64,000 nt of DNA from Mycolicibacter nonchromogenicus. Lineage in GTDB: Bacteria > Actinomycetota > Actinomycetes > Mycobacteriales > Mycobacteriaceae. The stretch's first letter is position 1. Each line of letters begins with the position of its first letter. The translations under genes were made by a program, and so were the position numbers. The stretch covers positions 124,001-188,000 of the forward strand of contig NZ_LQPI01000040.1 in the NCBI RefSeq assembly GCF_002101775.1, in the 5' to 3' direction. The notes beneath the pieces were generated by a model. It was not told the DNA's origin, did not search any database, and saw nothing but the letters and a program-made list of their open reading frames with translations. Shown here piece by piece: positions 27,066 to 36,117 of the stretch.

Positions 27066-27349
27066 GCTCTGGTGAGCAACGACCTGAGACCGATGACTAC
27101 GACCTGTTGACCTTCGGCGAGGTAGCCGCGAGGCTCTCCGAGGTGTTGGCCGCCGAGACAGCGGAATTGGACTGGCTACGCCGCGAAGCGCATCCCGATC
27201 AGGACAGAATCCGGGGAGTGGAGCAACGCATCGAGCGGCTGAAGGCCAGCCGACAGCGGTACAGCGAAGAGCAGCGCAGTAACAGCGTCTTCAATCGACG
27301 ATACGGGTCACCGACCGCGTCTTCGGCCGATACTCCGCAATGGCGTTGA
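27062..27349 (+). CDS. Small coiled-coil protein of the mce operon, unknown function
   Basis: A 95-residue hydrophilic protein I do not recognise as a named family. Residues 14-75 are predicted helical with heptad-like spacing (FGEVAARLSEVLAAETAELDW, then IRGVEQRIERLKASRQRY), suggesting a coiled coil. The ends are disordered and polar (SSGEQRPETDD and SPTASSADTPQW). It overlaps both neighbours, the amidohydrolase by 4 bp and yrbEA by 10 bp, so its translation is tied to the permease. It may be a small adaptor for the Mce complex or the amidohydrolase; this is a guess. Confidence 0.75.
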   Translation: MSSGEQRPETDDYDLLTFGEVAARLSEVLAAETAELDWLRREAHPDQDRIRGVEQRIERLKASRQRYSEEQRSNSVFNRRYGSPTASSADTPQWR

Positions 27350-28224
27350 AGAACAACCGAAAACGGGGGAGGGGGCCGGCGGTGTCGTCGCAGCTTCCCT
27401 CCCCGCTGGGGGAGGTCCAGGCGTGGACCCAAGGCTATGTCGAACGCCACCCCATCGCATCGCTGAAAACCGTGGGCAGCCAGGCGGCTCTGGGTGTTCG
27501 GGCCGTGCAATATCTGGTTCTCGACATCGTCGAGCGCCGATTCGCCTTCCGTGAGTTCGTCGAGCAGGCGGCGTTCATGGCATCGACGGCGATGCTGCCG
27601 ACCATGTGCGTGGCCATTCCCATCGGGGTGACACTGCAGATCCAATTCGCGCTGCTGGCCGGTCAGGTCGGCGCCACCTCTCTGGCCGGGGCGGCCAGCG
27701 GGCTGGCGGTGATCCGGCAGGGCGCCCCGCTGGTTGCGGCCCTGCTGATGGCGTCGGCTGTCGGCTCGGCAATCTGCGCCGACCTGGGATCGCGCACCAT
27801 CCGCGAAGAGGTCGACGCGCTGGAAGTGCTTGGTATCTCGGCGATCCGGCGGCTTGTCGTGCCACGACTGGCTGCGGCGATCACGGTCGGCCTGGCTCTG
27901 ACGGGGCTGGTGAGTTTCATCGGATTTCTGGCCGGCTACCTGTTCAACACGTTTGCGCAGAACGGTGCTCCGGGAAGCTTCGTCGCCACCTTCGCCTCGT
28001 TCGCGACCGTCGGCGACCTGGTGGTGACCCTGATCAAATCGGTGGTCTTCGGGGCGATCGTGGCTGTGGTGGCCTGCGACAAGGGATTGACCACCAAGGG
28101 CGGGCCCGCGGGGGTGGCCAATTCGGTGAATGCCACGGTGGTGGCATCGATTCTGCTGTTGATGGTCACCAATGTGGTGTTCACGCAGATGTACGTTCTG
28201 ATGTTCCCCAAGGCGGCACTGTAG
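27340..28224 (+). CDS. yrbEA: YrbE-type ABC permease of the Mce system (YrbE A)
   Basis: A 294-residue MlaE/YrbE permease forming half of the membrane channel of an Mce lipid importer. After a basic N-terminus (MALKNNRKRGRG) come about five hydrophobic segments. The family motif SAICADLGSRTIREEVDALEVLGI (EExDAL) is present, where the ATPase MceG is thought to dock. No ATPase gene is in this window; in mycobacteria one MceG serves several Mce systems from elsewhere. The gene is followed without a gap by yrbEB. Confidence 0.94.
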   Translation: MALKNNRKRGRGPAVSSQLPSPLGEVQAWTQGYVERHPIASLKTVGSQAALGVRAVQYLVLDIVERRFAFREFVEQAAFMASTAMLPTMCVAIPIGVTLQIQFALLAGQVGATSLAGAASGLAVIRQGAPLVAALLMASAVGSAICADLGSRTIREEVDALEVLGISAIRRLVVPRLAAAITVGLALTGLVSFIGFLAGYLFNTFAQNGAPGSFVATFASFATVGDLVVTLIKSVVFGAIVAVVACDKGLTTKGGPAGVANSVNATVVASILLLMVTNVVFTQMYVLMFPKAAL

Positions 28225-29078
28225 TGGCCGCGCCCTACCTGCCGCCGGGTGTCCGTCCGCTGGTCGGCGCCGCAACGGCGGTGGGGACCGCTGTCATGCG
28301 GCTCGGTCACCTGTTGACCTTCTTCGGCCACGCGGTGGCGGGGATACCGGTGATGCTGGCGCGCTACCGCAAGGCCTTCTTGATCATCCTGTCCGATGTC
28401 ACCTGGGGGAACGGGTCCATCGTGGTGGGGGGTGGCACCGCGGGCGTGATCATCGTGTTGGGCGCCACCGCGGGAGCGATCGTCGGCATCGAGGGATACC
28501 AGGCCCTGCACCTGCTCGGGATGGAACCGGCGGCCGGCCTGCTGTCCTCCACGGTGTCCACCCGCGAACTGGCGCCGATCATGGCCGCACTGGCGTTCGC
28601 CGCGCAAGCCGGGTGCCGATTCACCGCCCAGCTCGGCTCGATGCGTATCTCCGAAGAGATCGATGCGATGGAATCGCTTGCCATCCGCCCGATCCCGTAT
28701 CTGGTGACCACCCGCCTGGTGGCGTCCACCTTGGCCATCATCCCGTTGTACATCCTGTGCCTGGCGGTCAACTACACCACCGTGAAGACCATCGTGACGT
28801 TCGCCGGCGGACTCTCCGGCGGCTCGTTCGAGCACTACTTCGGGCTGGTGCTCACCGGTACCGACATCGTGTACTCGGTGGTCAAGGCGGTCATCTTCGT
28901 TCTGATCACCTCGACCATCCAGTGCTATTACGGCTACTTCGCCGCAGGGGGACCACAAGGGGTGGGCATCGCCGCGGGCCGAGCGATGCGGGCCAGCATC
29001 TCGGTGATGATCATCGTCAACCTCCTTCTCACCGTCGGCCTTTGGGGGATCGGGTCGGGAGCGAGGCTGGGGGGTTGA
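28224..29078 (+). CDS. yrbEB: YrbE-type ABC permease of the Mce system (YrbE B)
   Basis: A 284-residue second MlaE/YrbE permease. It has a long initial hydrophobic region, then GCRFTAQLGSMRISEEIDAMESLAIRP, the EEIDAM version of the permease motif, and five or so membrane segments. The GTG at 28224 shares its G with the yrbEA stop, so the two are translationally coupled. A heterodimer with YrbE A is expected, supporting the six Mce proteins that follow. Confidence 0.94.
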   Translation: MAAPYLPPGVRPLVGAATAVGTAVMRLGHLLTFFGHAVAGIPVMLARYRKAFLIILSDVTWGNGSIVVGGGTAGVIIVLGATAGAIVGIEGYQALHLLGMEPAAGLLSSTVSTRELAPIMAALAFAAQAGCRFTAQLGSMRISEEIDAMESLAIRPIPYLVTTRLVASTLAIIPLYILCLAVNYTTVKTIVTFAGGLSGGSFEHYFGLVLTGTDIVYSVVKAVIFVLITSTIQCYYGYFAAGGPQGVGIAAGRAMRASISVMIIVNLLLTVGLWGIGSGARLGG

Positions 29079-29080
29079 CC

Positions 29081-30424
29081 ATGCAGCAGATCGAATCGGC
29101 ACACAAACCGCTGGCCGGTTGGAGACTGCTGCTTCGGGGGGTTGCGGTCTTGGCCGGGGTGGTGCTGCTCGCCGGCATCGCGATCGCGAAATCCCAAGGT
29201 GCCTTCGCCGACCATGTCCGAGTCACCGCGCTGCTCTCCGATGTCGGCGACGGCCTGCCCAAGGGTTCCGACGTCAAGTTCCGCGGGGCCCTGGTGGGCG
29301 CCGTCACCAAGGTGACGCCGGCATTGGGCGGCCGCCCGAACGCGGCGGAACTGAGCATCGATCCCCACTTCGCACCGGAGATTCCGGCCACGGTGACGGC
29401 CCGTGTGGTGCCCAGCAACGTGTTCGCGGTCTCGTCGATCCAATTGGTGGACAACGGGCCCGGCGCCGGGCTGCGCACCGGTGCGCAGATTACCCAGGAC
29501 CAGAGCCTGGCCACCATCCAGTTCCAGACCGTACTCACCAAGATGCGGGAAGTCCTCGGCGCTGTCGGCCGGCCCGGGTCGCGTGACTCGATCGGCGTCC
29601 TGCAGGCGGTCGCGGAAGCCACCAGCGGTCGAGGCGACGCACTTGAGGCCGCGAGCGGGGGCGCCAAGCGAATCGTCGGCCAGCTCAACGAGGTGATGGA
29701 GGCACCGGGGACCGAGTCGACCGTCGAGGAGCTGACCGACGCGTTGACGGGTCTGCAGGCAGCGGCTCCGGACCTGCTGGGCGCCGTGCATCAGATGGTG
29801 GTGCCGATGCGTACCTTGGCCGAGAAGCGGCTGGCGCTGGCCGACTTTCTGTCCGCGGGCAACGCCACCATGGGTTCGATGGCCGAGGCCTTCGAAAACC
29901 ACACCGACCGGATGATCGTCATCACCACCCAGCTGTCACCGGTGCTCGGTGTCTTGGCCGACGCCGGCGACCAGTTCGCCCCGATGGTCACCCGGATGAA
30001 CAACGTAGTGAACAGATTCTTCGAGCACGTCTGGCGATCCGAGCGCAACACCGCGGTCGGCAAGTTCATGTTGGTGATCACCCCGAACCGGATGTACACC
30101 CGACAGGACTGCCCCCGCTACGGCGACCTGGAGGGGCCCAGTTGTCATACCGCGCCGCTGACCGCCGACCCGCCGGCGTTCCCGCAGGCCATCGATCCAC
30201 GCAACTACCCCCTCGCCCCGGAGCTCGCGGCCGGTGGCCAGGGGCTGGTGGGCGGTCCGGAAGAACGAGCGAAACTCACTGAGATCCTCGGGCCGGACAC
30301 CAACCCGGCCTCGGAGCTGCTGCTGGGTCCGGTGGTACGCGGAACCACCGTGCAGATGGTTCCCGAGCCGGCGCCGCCGGCCGGCCCGGCGCCCTCCGCC
30401 TCGACCTCAGCGGGGGGCTCATGA
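29081..30424 (+). CDS. mceA: Mce family protein A
   Basis: A 447-residue MCE-domain protein. One N-terminal membrane anchor lies at about residues 17-37 (LLRGVAVLAGVVLLAGIAIA). The MCE domain follows (about 45-120), with LPKGSDVKFRGALVGAVTKV. A long helical region to about residue 320 is followed by a Pro-rich C-terminus (PEPAPPAGPAPSAS). MceA to MceF subunits are thought to assemble a periplasmic tunnel delivering hydrophobic substrates to the YrbE permease. I start at ATG 29081, with GGGGG 6 bp upstream; TTG 29075 is an alternative. The stop overlaps mceB (ATGA). Confidence 0.93.
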   Translation: MQQIESAHKPLAGWRLLLRGVAVLAGVVLLAGIAIAKSQGAFADHVRVTALLSDVGDGLPKGSDVKFRGALVGAVTKVTPALGGRPNAAELSIDPHFAPEIPATVTARVVPSNVFAVSSIQLVDNGPGAGLRTGAQITQDQSLATIQFQTVLTKMREVLGAVGRPGSRDSIGVLQAVAEATSGRGDALEAASGGAKRIVGQLNEVMEAPGTESTVEELTDALTGLQAAAPDLLGAVHQMVVPMRTLAEKRLALADFLSAGNATMGSMAEAFENHTDRMIVITTQLSPVLGVLADAGDQFAPMVTRMNNVVNRFFEHVWRSERNTAVGKFMLVITPNRMYTRQDCPRYGDLEGPSCHTAPLTADPPAFPQAIDPRNYPLAPELAAGGQGLVGGPEERAKLTEILGPDTNPASELLLGPVVRGTTVQMVPEPAPPAGPAPSASTSAGGS

Positions 30425-31461
30425 GTCGTCATCGCCGCCGGCTGTTGGGACTGGGTGTTTTTCTTGCGGTCTGCTCTGCGCTGACCTGGACGGTGTTCGT
30501 CACCCTGCAACGGCAAGTCGTCGGCCCGACGACACCCTATGCCGCCCTGTTCACCGACGTCTCCGGGCTCAAGGTGGGCGACGACGTCCGGATGGCCGGC
30601 GTCCGCGTCGGCCGGGTCGAGGGCGTGGCACTGGAGGGGGAACTGGCCCGCGTCGACTTCCGCGTCGAACGGGCGCAACCGCTCTACGGCAACACCAGGG
30701 CCTCGATCGACTATCAGAACCTGGTCGGTCAACGGTACGTCGGCTTGTCGCTCGGTGATTTCGCCGACCCGAAGGTGTTGCCCGCCGGGACGGTGATCCC
30801 GGTAGAGCACACCGAGCCCTCCTTCGACATCTCGCACCTGCTCAACGGGTTCGAGCCACTGTTCGCCCTGCTGGATCCCGAGGAGGTGGACAACCTCACC
30901 ACCGCGGTCATCCGGTCCATGCAGGGCGACTCCGGAGCGATCACGAAGCTGATCGCCGACACCACCCAACTGGCGCAGGCCTATTCGGGCACCGACGGAC
31001 TGTTGGACCCGGTGCTGAAGAATCTGAATTCCGTATTGGATTCGGTGGCCCGACGTGGCGGAGACGTGGAGTCCAGCATCACCTCGGCCAAAGACATGTT
31101 CAGTGGTCTGGCTGCTCGTCGCGATGAGTTCGTCACCTCGCTGAGCCAGATCTCGGTGGTCGGGCAACGTCTGGCCAACGTGATCGGCGACGTCCAACCC
31201 GACCTACGCGAGTTTCTGCAACGCGAGCCCGGGTTCGCCAAGCACTTCATGGACAACAAGCAGGGCTTCGCCTACGTGGGCTTCAACATCCCGCTCATGC
31301 TCAAAGGCCTGGCCCGGATGAGTCAGGAGGGGGCCTATCTCGACATCTACGCCTGCGACATCACCGTCAGCGAATTCCCGCGCATCGACTCCCTGATAGA
31401 CGCTATCTTGCGGAACGGGACACCCGGTGGCGCCAAACAATTCAGTGCGAAATGCAGGTGA
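30421..31461 (+). CDS. mceB: Mce family protein B
   Basis: A 346-residue Mce subunit. The anchor is at residues 8-26 (LLGLGVFLAVCSALTWTVF). The MCE domain follows with YAALFTDVSGLKVGDDVRMAGVRVGRVEGV, then an alpha-helical region up to about 280 and a short C-terminus with a Cys pair (IYACDI and SAKCR) common in Mce proteins. It overlaps mceA by 4 bp and ends 7 bp before the presumed mceC start. It lacks the Pro-rich tail seen in subunits A, E and F. Confidence 0.93.
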   Translation: MSRHRRRLLGLGVFLAVCSALTWTVFVTLQRQVVGPTTPYAALFTDVSGLKVGDDVRMAGVRVGRVEGVALEGELARVDFRVERAQPLYGNTRASIDYQNLVGQRYVGLSLGDFADPKVLPAGTVIPVEHTEPSFDISHLLNGFEPLFALLDPEEVDNLTTAVIRSMQGDSGAITKLIADTTQLAQAYSGTDGLLDPVLKNLNSVLDSVARRGGDVESSITSAKDMFSGLAARRDEFVTSLSQISVVGQRLANVIGDVQPDLREFLQREPGFAKHFMDNKQGFAYVGFNIPLMLKGLARMSQEGAYLDIYACDITVSEFPRIDSLIDAILRNGTPGGAKQFSAKCR

Positions 31462-31468
31462 GGCGGTG

Positions 31469-32506
31469 GTGAACAAGATCCGCTCCGCACTGCGGCGCCC
31501 CATCGAAAGCCACGGCAACCTGCGACTCGGGATCGTCACCGTGGTGGTGATCGCGCTGGTCTGCGGCGCCCTGCTGGGCATGGGGAAGCTCGGAGTGGGC
31601 CGAGTCGGCTATACCGCCGACTTCGCTCAGGCCGCCGGCCTCAGTGCCGGCGATCAGATCACGGTGGCCGGTGTCCGGGTTGGCTCAGTCAAGGGCCTGC
31701 GGCTCGACGACGATCATGTGGCGGTCGCGATGGAGATCGACAAGGGCTTGCGCCTCGGATCCGAGACCCGCGCGGCGATCAAGCTCACCACACTGCTGGG
31801 AGCGCGTTACGTGGACCTGCAACCGGGCGGCTCCGGCGAGCTGAAAGACGGTCGAATCCCGTTGGCCAACACCGAAGTGCCCTACGATCTGCAGACTGCT
31901 CTGCAGGATGCCACAACGACATTCGACGCGGTCGACGCCGAGAAGATCTCCCAGTCGATGACCACGCTGTCGCAACAATTGCAAGGCAGCCCGCAGATCT
32001 TGCCGCAGGCGCTGGACAACATCACGCAGCTGTCCTCGGTGATCGGCTCCCGCCGCGACGAAATCGCAGACCTGCTGCGCAGCACGCAACAGGTCTCCGA
32101 ACTGCTGGGCAGGCAACAGCAGAGCCTGGGCGTGTTGATGACCCAGGGGCGCGACGTCGTCGCCGACCTGGCGTCCCGGCAAGAGGCGATCGTGCGGCTG
32201 ATCAACGCGACCACCAAGCTCATCGAGCAGCTGCAACCGGTGCTGGTGGGAGACCGGCGTCAGACCCGTGAACTGTTCGCCAACCTCAACGGGATGATGA
32301 CATCGGTCGGCCGTAACGACGCACTCTTTCGGAATATGTTGCAGATCATGCCGGTTCCGGTACGGAACTTCACCAACGCGACGGGTAATGGGAACGAGTT
32401 CGACTTCAATTCGACCGGCGGCACGGTCATCGATTCGTTCATGTGCGCGATCAGTGGCCGCGCCAAGCAGTTCAACCTGCCCAGCTACTTCGAGGACTGT
32501 CAATGA
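31469..32506 (+). CDS. mceC: Mce family protein C
   Basis: A 345-residue Mce subunit. A membrane anchor lies at about residues 18-36 (LGIVTVVVIALVCGALLGMG), followed by YTADFAQAAGLSAGDQITVAGVRVGSVKGL of the MCE domain and a long amphipathic helical region. The C-terminus has two Cys (MCAISGR and YFEDCQ). I choose GTG 31469, since GGTGAGG lies just upstream; GTG 31466 and GTG 31427 are in-frame options, the last overlapping mceB by 35 bp. The stop overlaps mceD by 4 bp. Confidence 0.92.
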   Translation: MNKIRSALRRPIESHGNLRLGIVTVVVIALVCGALLGMGKLGVGRVGYTADFAQAAGLSAGDQITVAGVRVGSVKGLRLDDDHVAVAMEIDKGLRLGSETRAAIKLTTLLGARYVDLQPGGSGELKDGRIPLANTEVPYDLQTALQDATTTFDAVDAEKISQSMTTLSQQLQGSPQILPQALDNITQLSSVIGSRRDEIADLLRSTQQVSELLGRQQQSLGVLMTQGRDVVADLASRQEAIVRLINATTKLIEQLQPVLVGDRRQTRELFANLNGMMTSVGRNDALFRNMLQIMPVPVRNFTNATGNGNEFDFNSTGGTVIDSFMCAISGRAKQFNLPSYFEDCQ

Positions 32507-33606
32507 CCAGCCGGCTGATGGCGAAGCTCGGCATCGTCGCGATGGCGCTGGGCGCCTTCGGTTGCTCCAGTGGGTCACCGGCGGCCTGGGACCGTGGCAT
32601 CACCGTGACCGCCCAGTTCGACAATGCCAGCGGCCTTTACGAGGGCAACGCCGTCTCGGTTCTGGGTATGCGCGTGGGAAAGGTCACCGATATCGAAGCC
32701 CGGGGTGACTATGTGCTCGTCACGATGCACATCGATCGCGGCGTCAAGATTCCGGCGGACGCCCAGGCCGTCACCCTGTCGACATCGATCCTGACCGACC
32801 GGCACATTGAGTTCACCCCGGTGTATCGCGGCGGACCGGTGTTGGCCGATCATGATTCGCTCAGCCTGGCCCGCACTCGCACACCCGTCGAGTTCGATCG
32901 AGTGCTGGCCATGATCGACAAGCTGTCGGTGCAGTTGGGCGGCGACGGAGCGGGGGCAGGGCCGATCGCCGATCTGCTGAGCGTCAGTGCGTCGATGACC
33001 AGCGGCAACGGCGCACAGATCCGGTCGGCCCTGAGCCAGCTCTCGGAGGCGCTGAAGATGAGCCGGGACCGCGGGGCGCCCACCCGCGAGGCGATCACCA
33101 CCATCGTCACCAACCTCGAGCATCTGACCAAGGCCGCCGCCGACAACGACGCGACCATCCGTGAGTTCGGCTCGGCGGTCCGGCAATTGAGTGCGATGTT
33201 GGCCGGCCAGCGGTTGGGCCGGGGGTCGACGGGTGCGCAGCTCAATCAGATTCTCTCGGAGACGGCCGACCTGCTCGAAAAGAACCGGGAGGTTCTGAAA
33301 TCCACCACGGCCAGCAGTGAGACCGTCACCCGGGCGATGTCTGACTACCAGCGCGAGATATCCGAAAGCCTCGATCTCATACCGATGTTGGCCGACAACG
33401 TCTACAACATGATCGACCACGAGAAGGCCGCAATCCGCGCGCACCCGCTGCTGGACCAGGTGGAGCTGAACACCCAGGCCACCAAGGAACTGTGCAACCT
33501 GCTGGGAATGCGCCAGCTGGGCTGCGCCACCGGCACCATCTCAGACTTCGGCCCGGACTTCGGAATCACCAGCATGATTGAGGGATTGGCGGGTCTGGGG
33601 TCATGA
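32503..33606 (+). CDS. mceD: Mce family protein D, possible lipoprotein
   Basis: A 367-residue Mce subunit. Its N-terminus is short and hydrophobic and ends in GAFGCSSGS, so Cys 21 may be lipidated instead of the protein having a plain membrane anchor. In most Mce operons the lipidated subunit is MceE. The MCE domain carries FDNASGLYEGNAVSVLGMRVGKVTDI. The helical region lacks a Pro-rich tail and ends with CNLLGMRQLGCATG (a Cys pair). ATG 32503 overlaps the mceC stop. Confidence 0.92.
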   Translation: MTSRLMAKLGIVAMALGAFGCSSGSPAAWDRGITVTAQFDNASGLYEGNAVSVLGMRVGKVTDIEARGDYVLVTMHIDRGVKIPADAQAVTLSTSILTDRHIEFTPVYRGGPVLADHDSLSLARTRTPVEFDRVLAMIDKLSVQLGGDGAGAGPIADLLSVSASMTSGNGAQIRSALSQLSEALKMSRDRGAPTREAITTIVTNLEHLTKAAADNDATIREFGSAVRQLSAMLAGQRLGRGSTGAQLNQILSETADLLEKNREVLKSTTASSETVTRAMSDYQREISESLDLIPMLADNVYNMIDHEKAAIRAHPLLDQVELNTQATKELCNLLGMRQLGCATGTISDFGPDFGITSMIEGLAGLGS

Positions 33607-34832
33607 GGGCAGGCACACGATCGACACTGGCCGCGGCCATGGTGCTGGCCGGAACCGTCAGCTCCTGTTCGGCAGGGCTGGACCGACTACCACTGCCGGC
33701 ACCATCGCCGGGCGCGCGGACCTACCCCATCACCGCGACCTTCTCCGACGCACTTAATCTGCCCACCAAAGCCAAGGTGAGGTTGTCCGGTGCCGATGTC
33801 GGCGAAGTCGAATCGATGGAGGCGCGCGACTACACCGCTGTGGTGCGCATGCGGATATCCGCCGACACCCAGATTCCGGTGGGTACCACCGCCGAGCTTC
33901 GTGCAGCGACCCCGCTCGGTGACATCTTCGTCTCGCTGAAGCCGCCCGCGACAGCAGAGCCGGACGGGCCGATGATGGGGCCCGGAGATGCGATACCGCC
34001 GGGGGCGACTGCCACGGCAGCCTCCGTCGAGCAGGTGCTGTCCACCGCTTCCCTGCTCAGCAACGGCGGGACCATCCGCAATATCATCAACGTCGTCAAT
34101 GGCATGGGACATGCGGTCGGTGGCAAGGGCGAAGACCTCAAACAGTTCCTGGACGAGTCCACGCGAGCGGTTCAGAACCTCTCGGACCGATCGACCGCCA
34201 TCAAGCAAGTGCTGGCGCACAGCGGCGAGTTGGCCACGACCTTGGCGGATCGTCAGCGTGTCCTCGACGATGCGATCGAGGCGAGCGCCCCAGCGCTGGG
34301 TGCGATCGCGGGCAACACCGATCCCATTGTGGATCTGACGGGATCAGTCAATCGAATCGCCCTGCAGTTGGCCAAGTTTCCGTCGGTCCGAGGCGAGCCA
34401 TCGCGAAGCATGATCGCTGATCTGAACCGGCTCTCGGCAGGCCTGGACGCGGCAGCCAACGCACCGGATGCGTCCTTGGAGAACTTCAGCAGGGTATTCG
34501 GGCCGATGTTGAAGCTGACCAATTCCACGTCCTCACATGTAGATATCGACTTGGCAGACTTGGCGGTAGGCGCTTTTGCCGATCCGCATCACCCCGGCGA
34601 CCCGGGCAGTCATGGACCAACCCGGGAGGACTTCCGCAACATGGTCGGCAGCATCAGCTATGCGCTGATCAAGGTCCGCGACAAGTTCTGGGGTGCACCG
34701 ACAGTGCCTCCCGGACTGGTGCCACCGCCCGACCTGATCGGCCCCCGGCCCGACGCACTGACGCCCGCGCCGCCCCGGCCGAATCTGCTGGCTCCGGGCC
34801 CCGCCCCGTCCGCCCCCGCGGGGACACCATGA
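33603..34832 (+). CDS. mceE: Mce family protein E (Mce lipoprotein)
   Basis: A 409-residue Mce subunit with a lipoprotein-like signal sequence (VLAGTVSSCSAG; Cys near residue 22). The MCE domain follows: FSDALNLPTKAKVRLSGADVGEVESM. A helical region runs to about residue 330, and the C-terminal 50 residues are very Pro-rich (VPPGLVPPPDLIGP, APPRPNLLAPGP). It corresponds to the LprK-type subunit. It overlaps mceD and mceF by 4 bp each. Confidence 0.93.
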   Translation: MRAGTRSTLAAAMVLAGTVSSCSAGLDRLPLPAPSPGARTYPITATFSDALNLPTKAKVRLSGADVGEVESMEARDYTAVVRMRISADTQIPVGTTAELRAATPLGDIFVSLKPPATAEPDGPMMGPGDAIPPGATATAASVEQVLSTASLLSNGGTIRNIINVVNGMGHAVGGKGEDLKQFLDESTRAVQNLSDRSTAIKQVLAHSGELATTLADRQRVLDDAIEASAPALGAIAGNTDPIVDLTGSVNRIALQLAKFPSVRGEPSRSMIADLNRLSAGLDAAANAPDASLENFSRVFGPMLKLTNSTSSHVDIDLADLAVGAFADPHHPGDPGSHGPTREDFRNMVGSISYALIKVRDKFWGAPTVPPGLVPPPDLIGPRPDALTPAPPRPNLLAPGPAPSAPAGTP

Positions 34833-36091
34833 CGAGCATGCTCGGGTGGATCCTGGACGCGGTGCGCTATGTGCGACGGCGCCGCCTTGGCCTGTCGGCG
34901 GCGGCGCTGGCCGCCATGCTGGTTGCCGGTGTGCTCTACCTGGTGTTCGGCACCCTGCGTATCGATCCGGCGCGCTCGGACATGTTGGTGCGGGTACATC
35001 TGCGTGAAACCGGCGGGCTGCTGCCGGGCCAGGACGTGACTCTGCGCGGCGTCCCGATCGGCCGCGTCCAGTCGATCGACATGTCCGGTGACGGCGTCGT
35101 GGCGATGGCCGCCATCAACCCGGGCGCGACCGTACCGGCCGCCGCCACCGTGCGAGTATCGGCCCTGTCGCCGGCCGGAGAGCAGTACCTGGACTTCCGG
35201 GCCGACACCAACGACGGCCCCTATCTGGTCGATGGCGCCGAGATCGACACCGCCAGAACACATACCCCGGTCACGCTGTCAACGCTGCTGGCCGACATGG
35301 ACGGCACGTTGAAGCAGCTCGATCCCGCGACACTGGCGGCGGTCCTCGATGAACTCCGTGTGGGACGGCAGGGTTCCCGGAAGCTGGCGGCCATCCTCGA
35401 CGGCGGGGCCTTTCTGGTCTCGACGCTTGACTCCGTGTTGCCGCAGACGGTGAGTCTGCTCAACACCAGCAAGGTCGTGCTCGGCACGGTTCGCGATGTC
35501 AGTCCGGGGATGGCGGCGACCTCGGCGAGCCTGTCGTCGGTCGCAGGCGGTGTGCAGCAGCTGGATGGCGGGTACCGCCGACTGCTCGACAGCGGACCGG
35601 CGGCCATGCAGGGAATCGACACCCTGATCGAGGACAATTCGCCCACCATGGTGCAGTTGCTGGGCAACCTGACGACGGTCTCCCAGCTGATGTACGTGCG
35701 GACTCCCGCACTGCAGGAACTGTTCTTCCCGCAGTACCGCCAGGGGTCAGCCCTGGATGCGGCCGCCAGCACCTTCCGCGACGGTGGCGTCTGGGGAGCG
35801 GTCAATCTGTACCAACGGTATGCGTGCGACTTCAACCTGCCCAAGGCCCCACCGACGGTGGCTGACCATCCAGAGCCGTACCTATATACCTACTGCCCCA
35901 ACCCCGACCCGAAGTATCTGGTCCGCGGAGCACGCAACGCGCCGAGGCCGCCGGGGGACGACACCGCGGGCCCGCCACCGGGGGTCAACCCGCTGCAGCG
36001 CGCTGACCCGACTCCGCAAGGCCCGCTGACCATTCCCCTGCCCTACGCCGGACCCGTGCTGCCACTACCGCCGCCGCCGAGCGGCCCCTAG
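34829..36091 (+). CDS. mceF: Mce family protein F
   Basis: A 420-residue Mce subunit, the last of the six. The anchor lies at about residues 22-42 (LSAAALAAMLVAGVLYLVFG) and the MCE domain contains LRETGGLLPGQDVTLRGVPIGRVQSI. The helical region includes LFFPQYRQGSALD, and the last 50 residues are Pro-rich (PFPLPYAG-like repeats with PLPPPPSGP). It overlaps mceE by 4 bp and is followed after 26 bp by the DUF3298 gene. Confidence 0.93.
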   Translation: MTSMLGWILDAVRYVRRRRLGLSAAALAAMLVAGVLYLVFGTLRIDPARSDMLVRVHLRETGGLLPGQDVTLRGVPIGRVQSIDMSGDGVVAMAAINPGATVPAAATVRVSALSPAGEQYLDFRADTNDGPYLVDGAEIDTARTHTPVTLSTLLADMDGTLKQLDPATLAAVLDELRVGRQGSRKLAAILDGGAFLVSTLDSVLPQTVSLLNTSKVVLGTVRDVSPGMAATSASLSSVAGGVQQLDGGYRRLLDSGPAAMQGIDTLIEDNSPTMVQLLGNLTTVSQLMYVRTPALQELFFPQYRQGSALDAAASTFRDGGVWGAVNLYQRYACDFNLPKAPPTVADHPEPYLYTYCPNPDPKYLVRGARNAPRPPGDDTAGPPPGVNPLQRADPTPQGPLTIPLPYAGPVLPLPPPPSGP

Positions 36092-36117
36092 CCCTACCGC
36101 ATCGAAGGGAGCGCCTC

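Noticed and set aside
29787..35211. Repeated similar sequences within the mce genes considered as DNA repeats.
   Set aside because: The similarity is at protein level between paralogous Mce domains; no repeated DNA units were seen.
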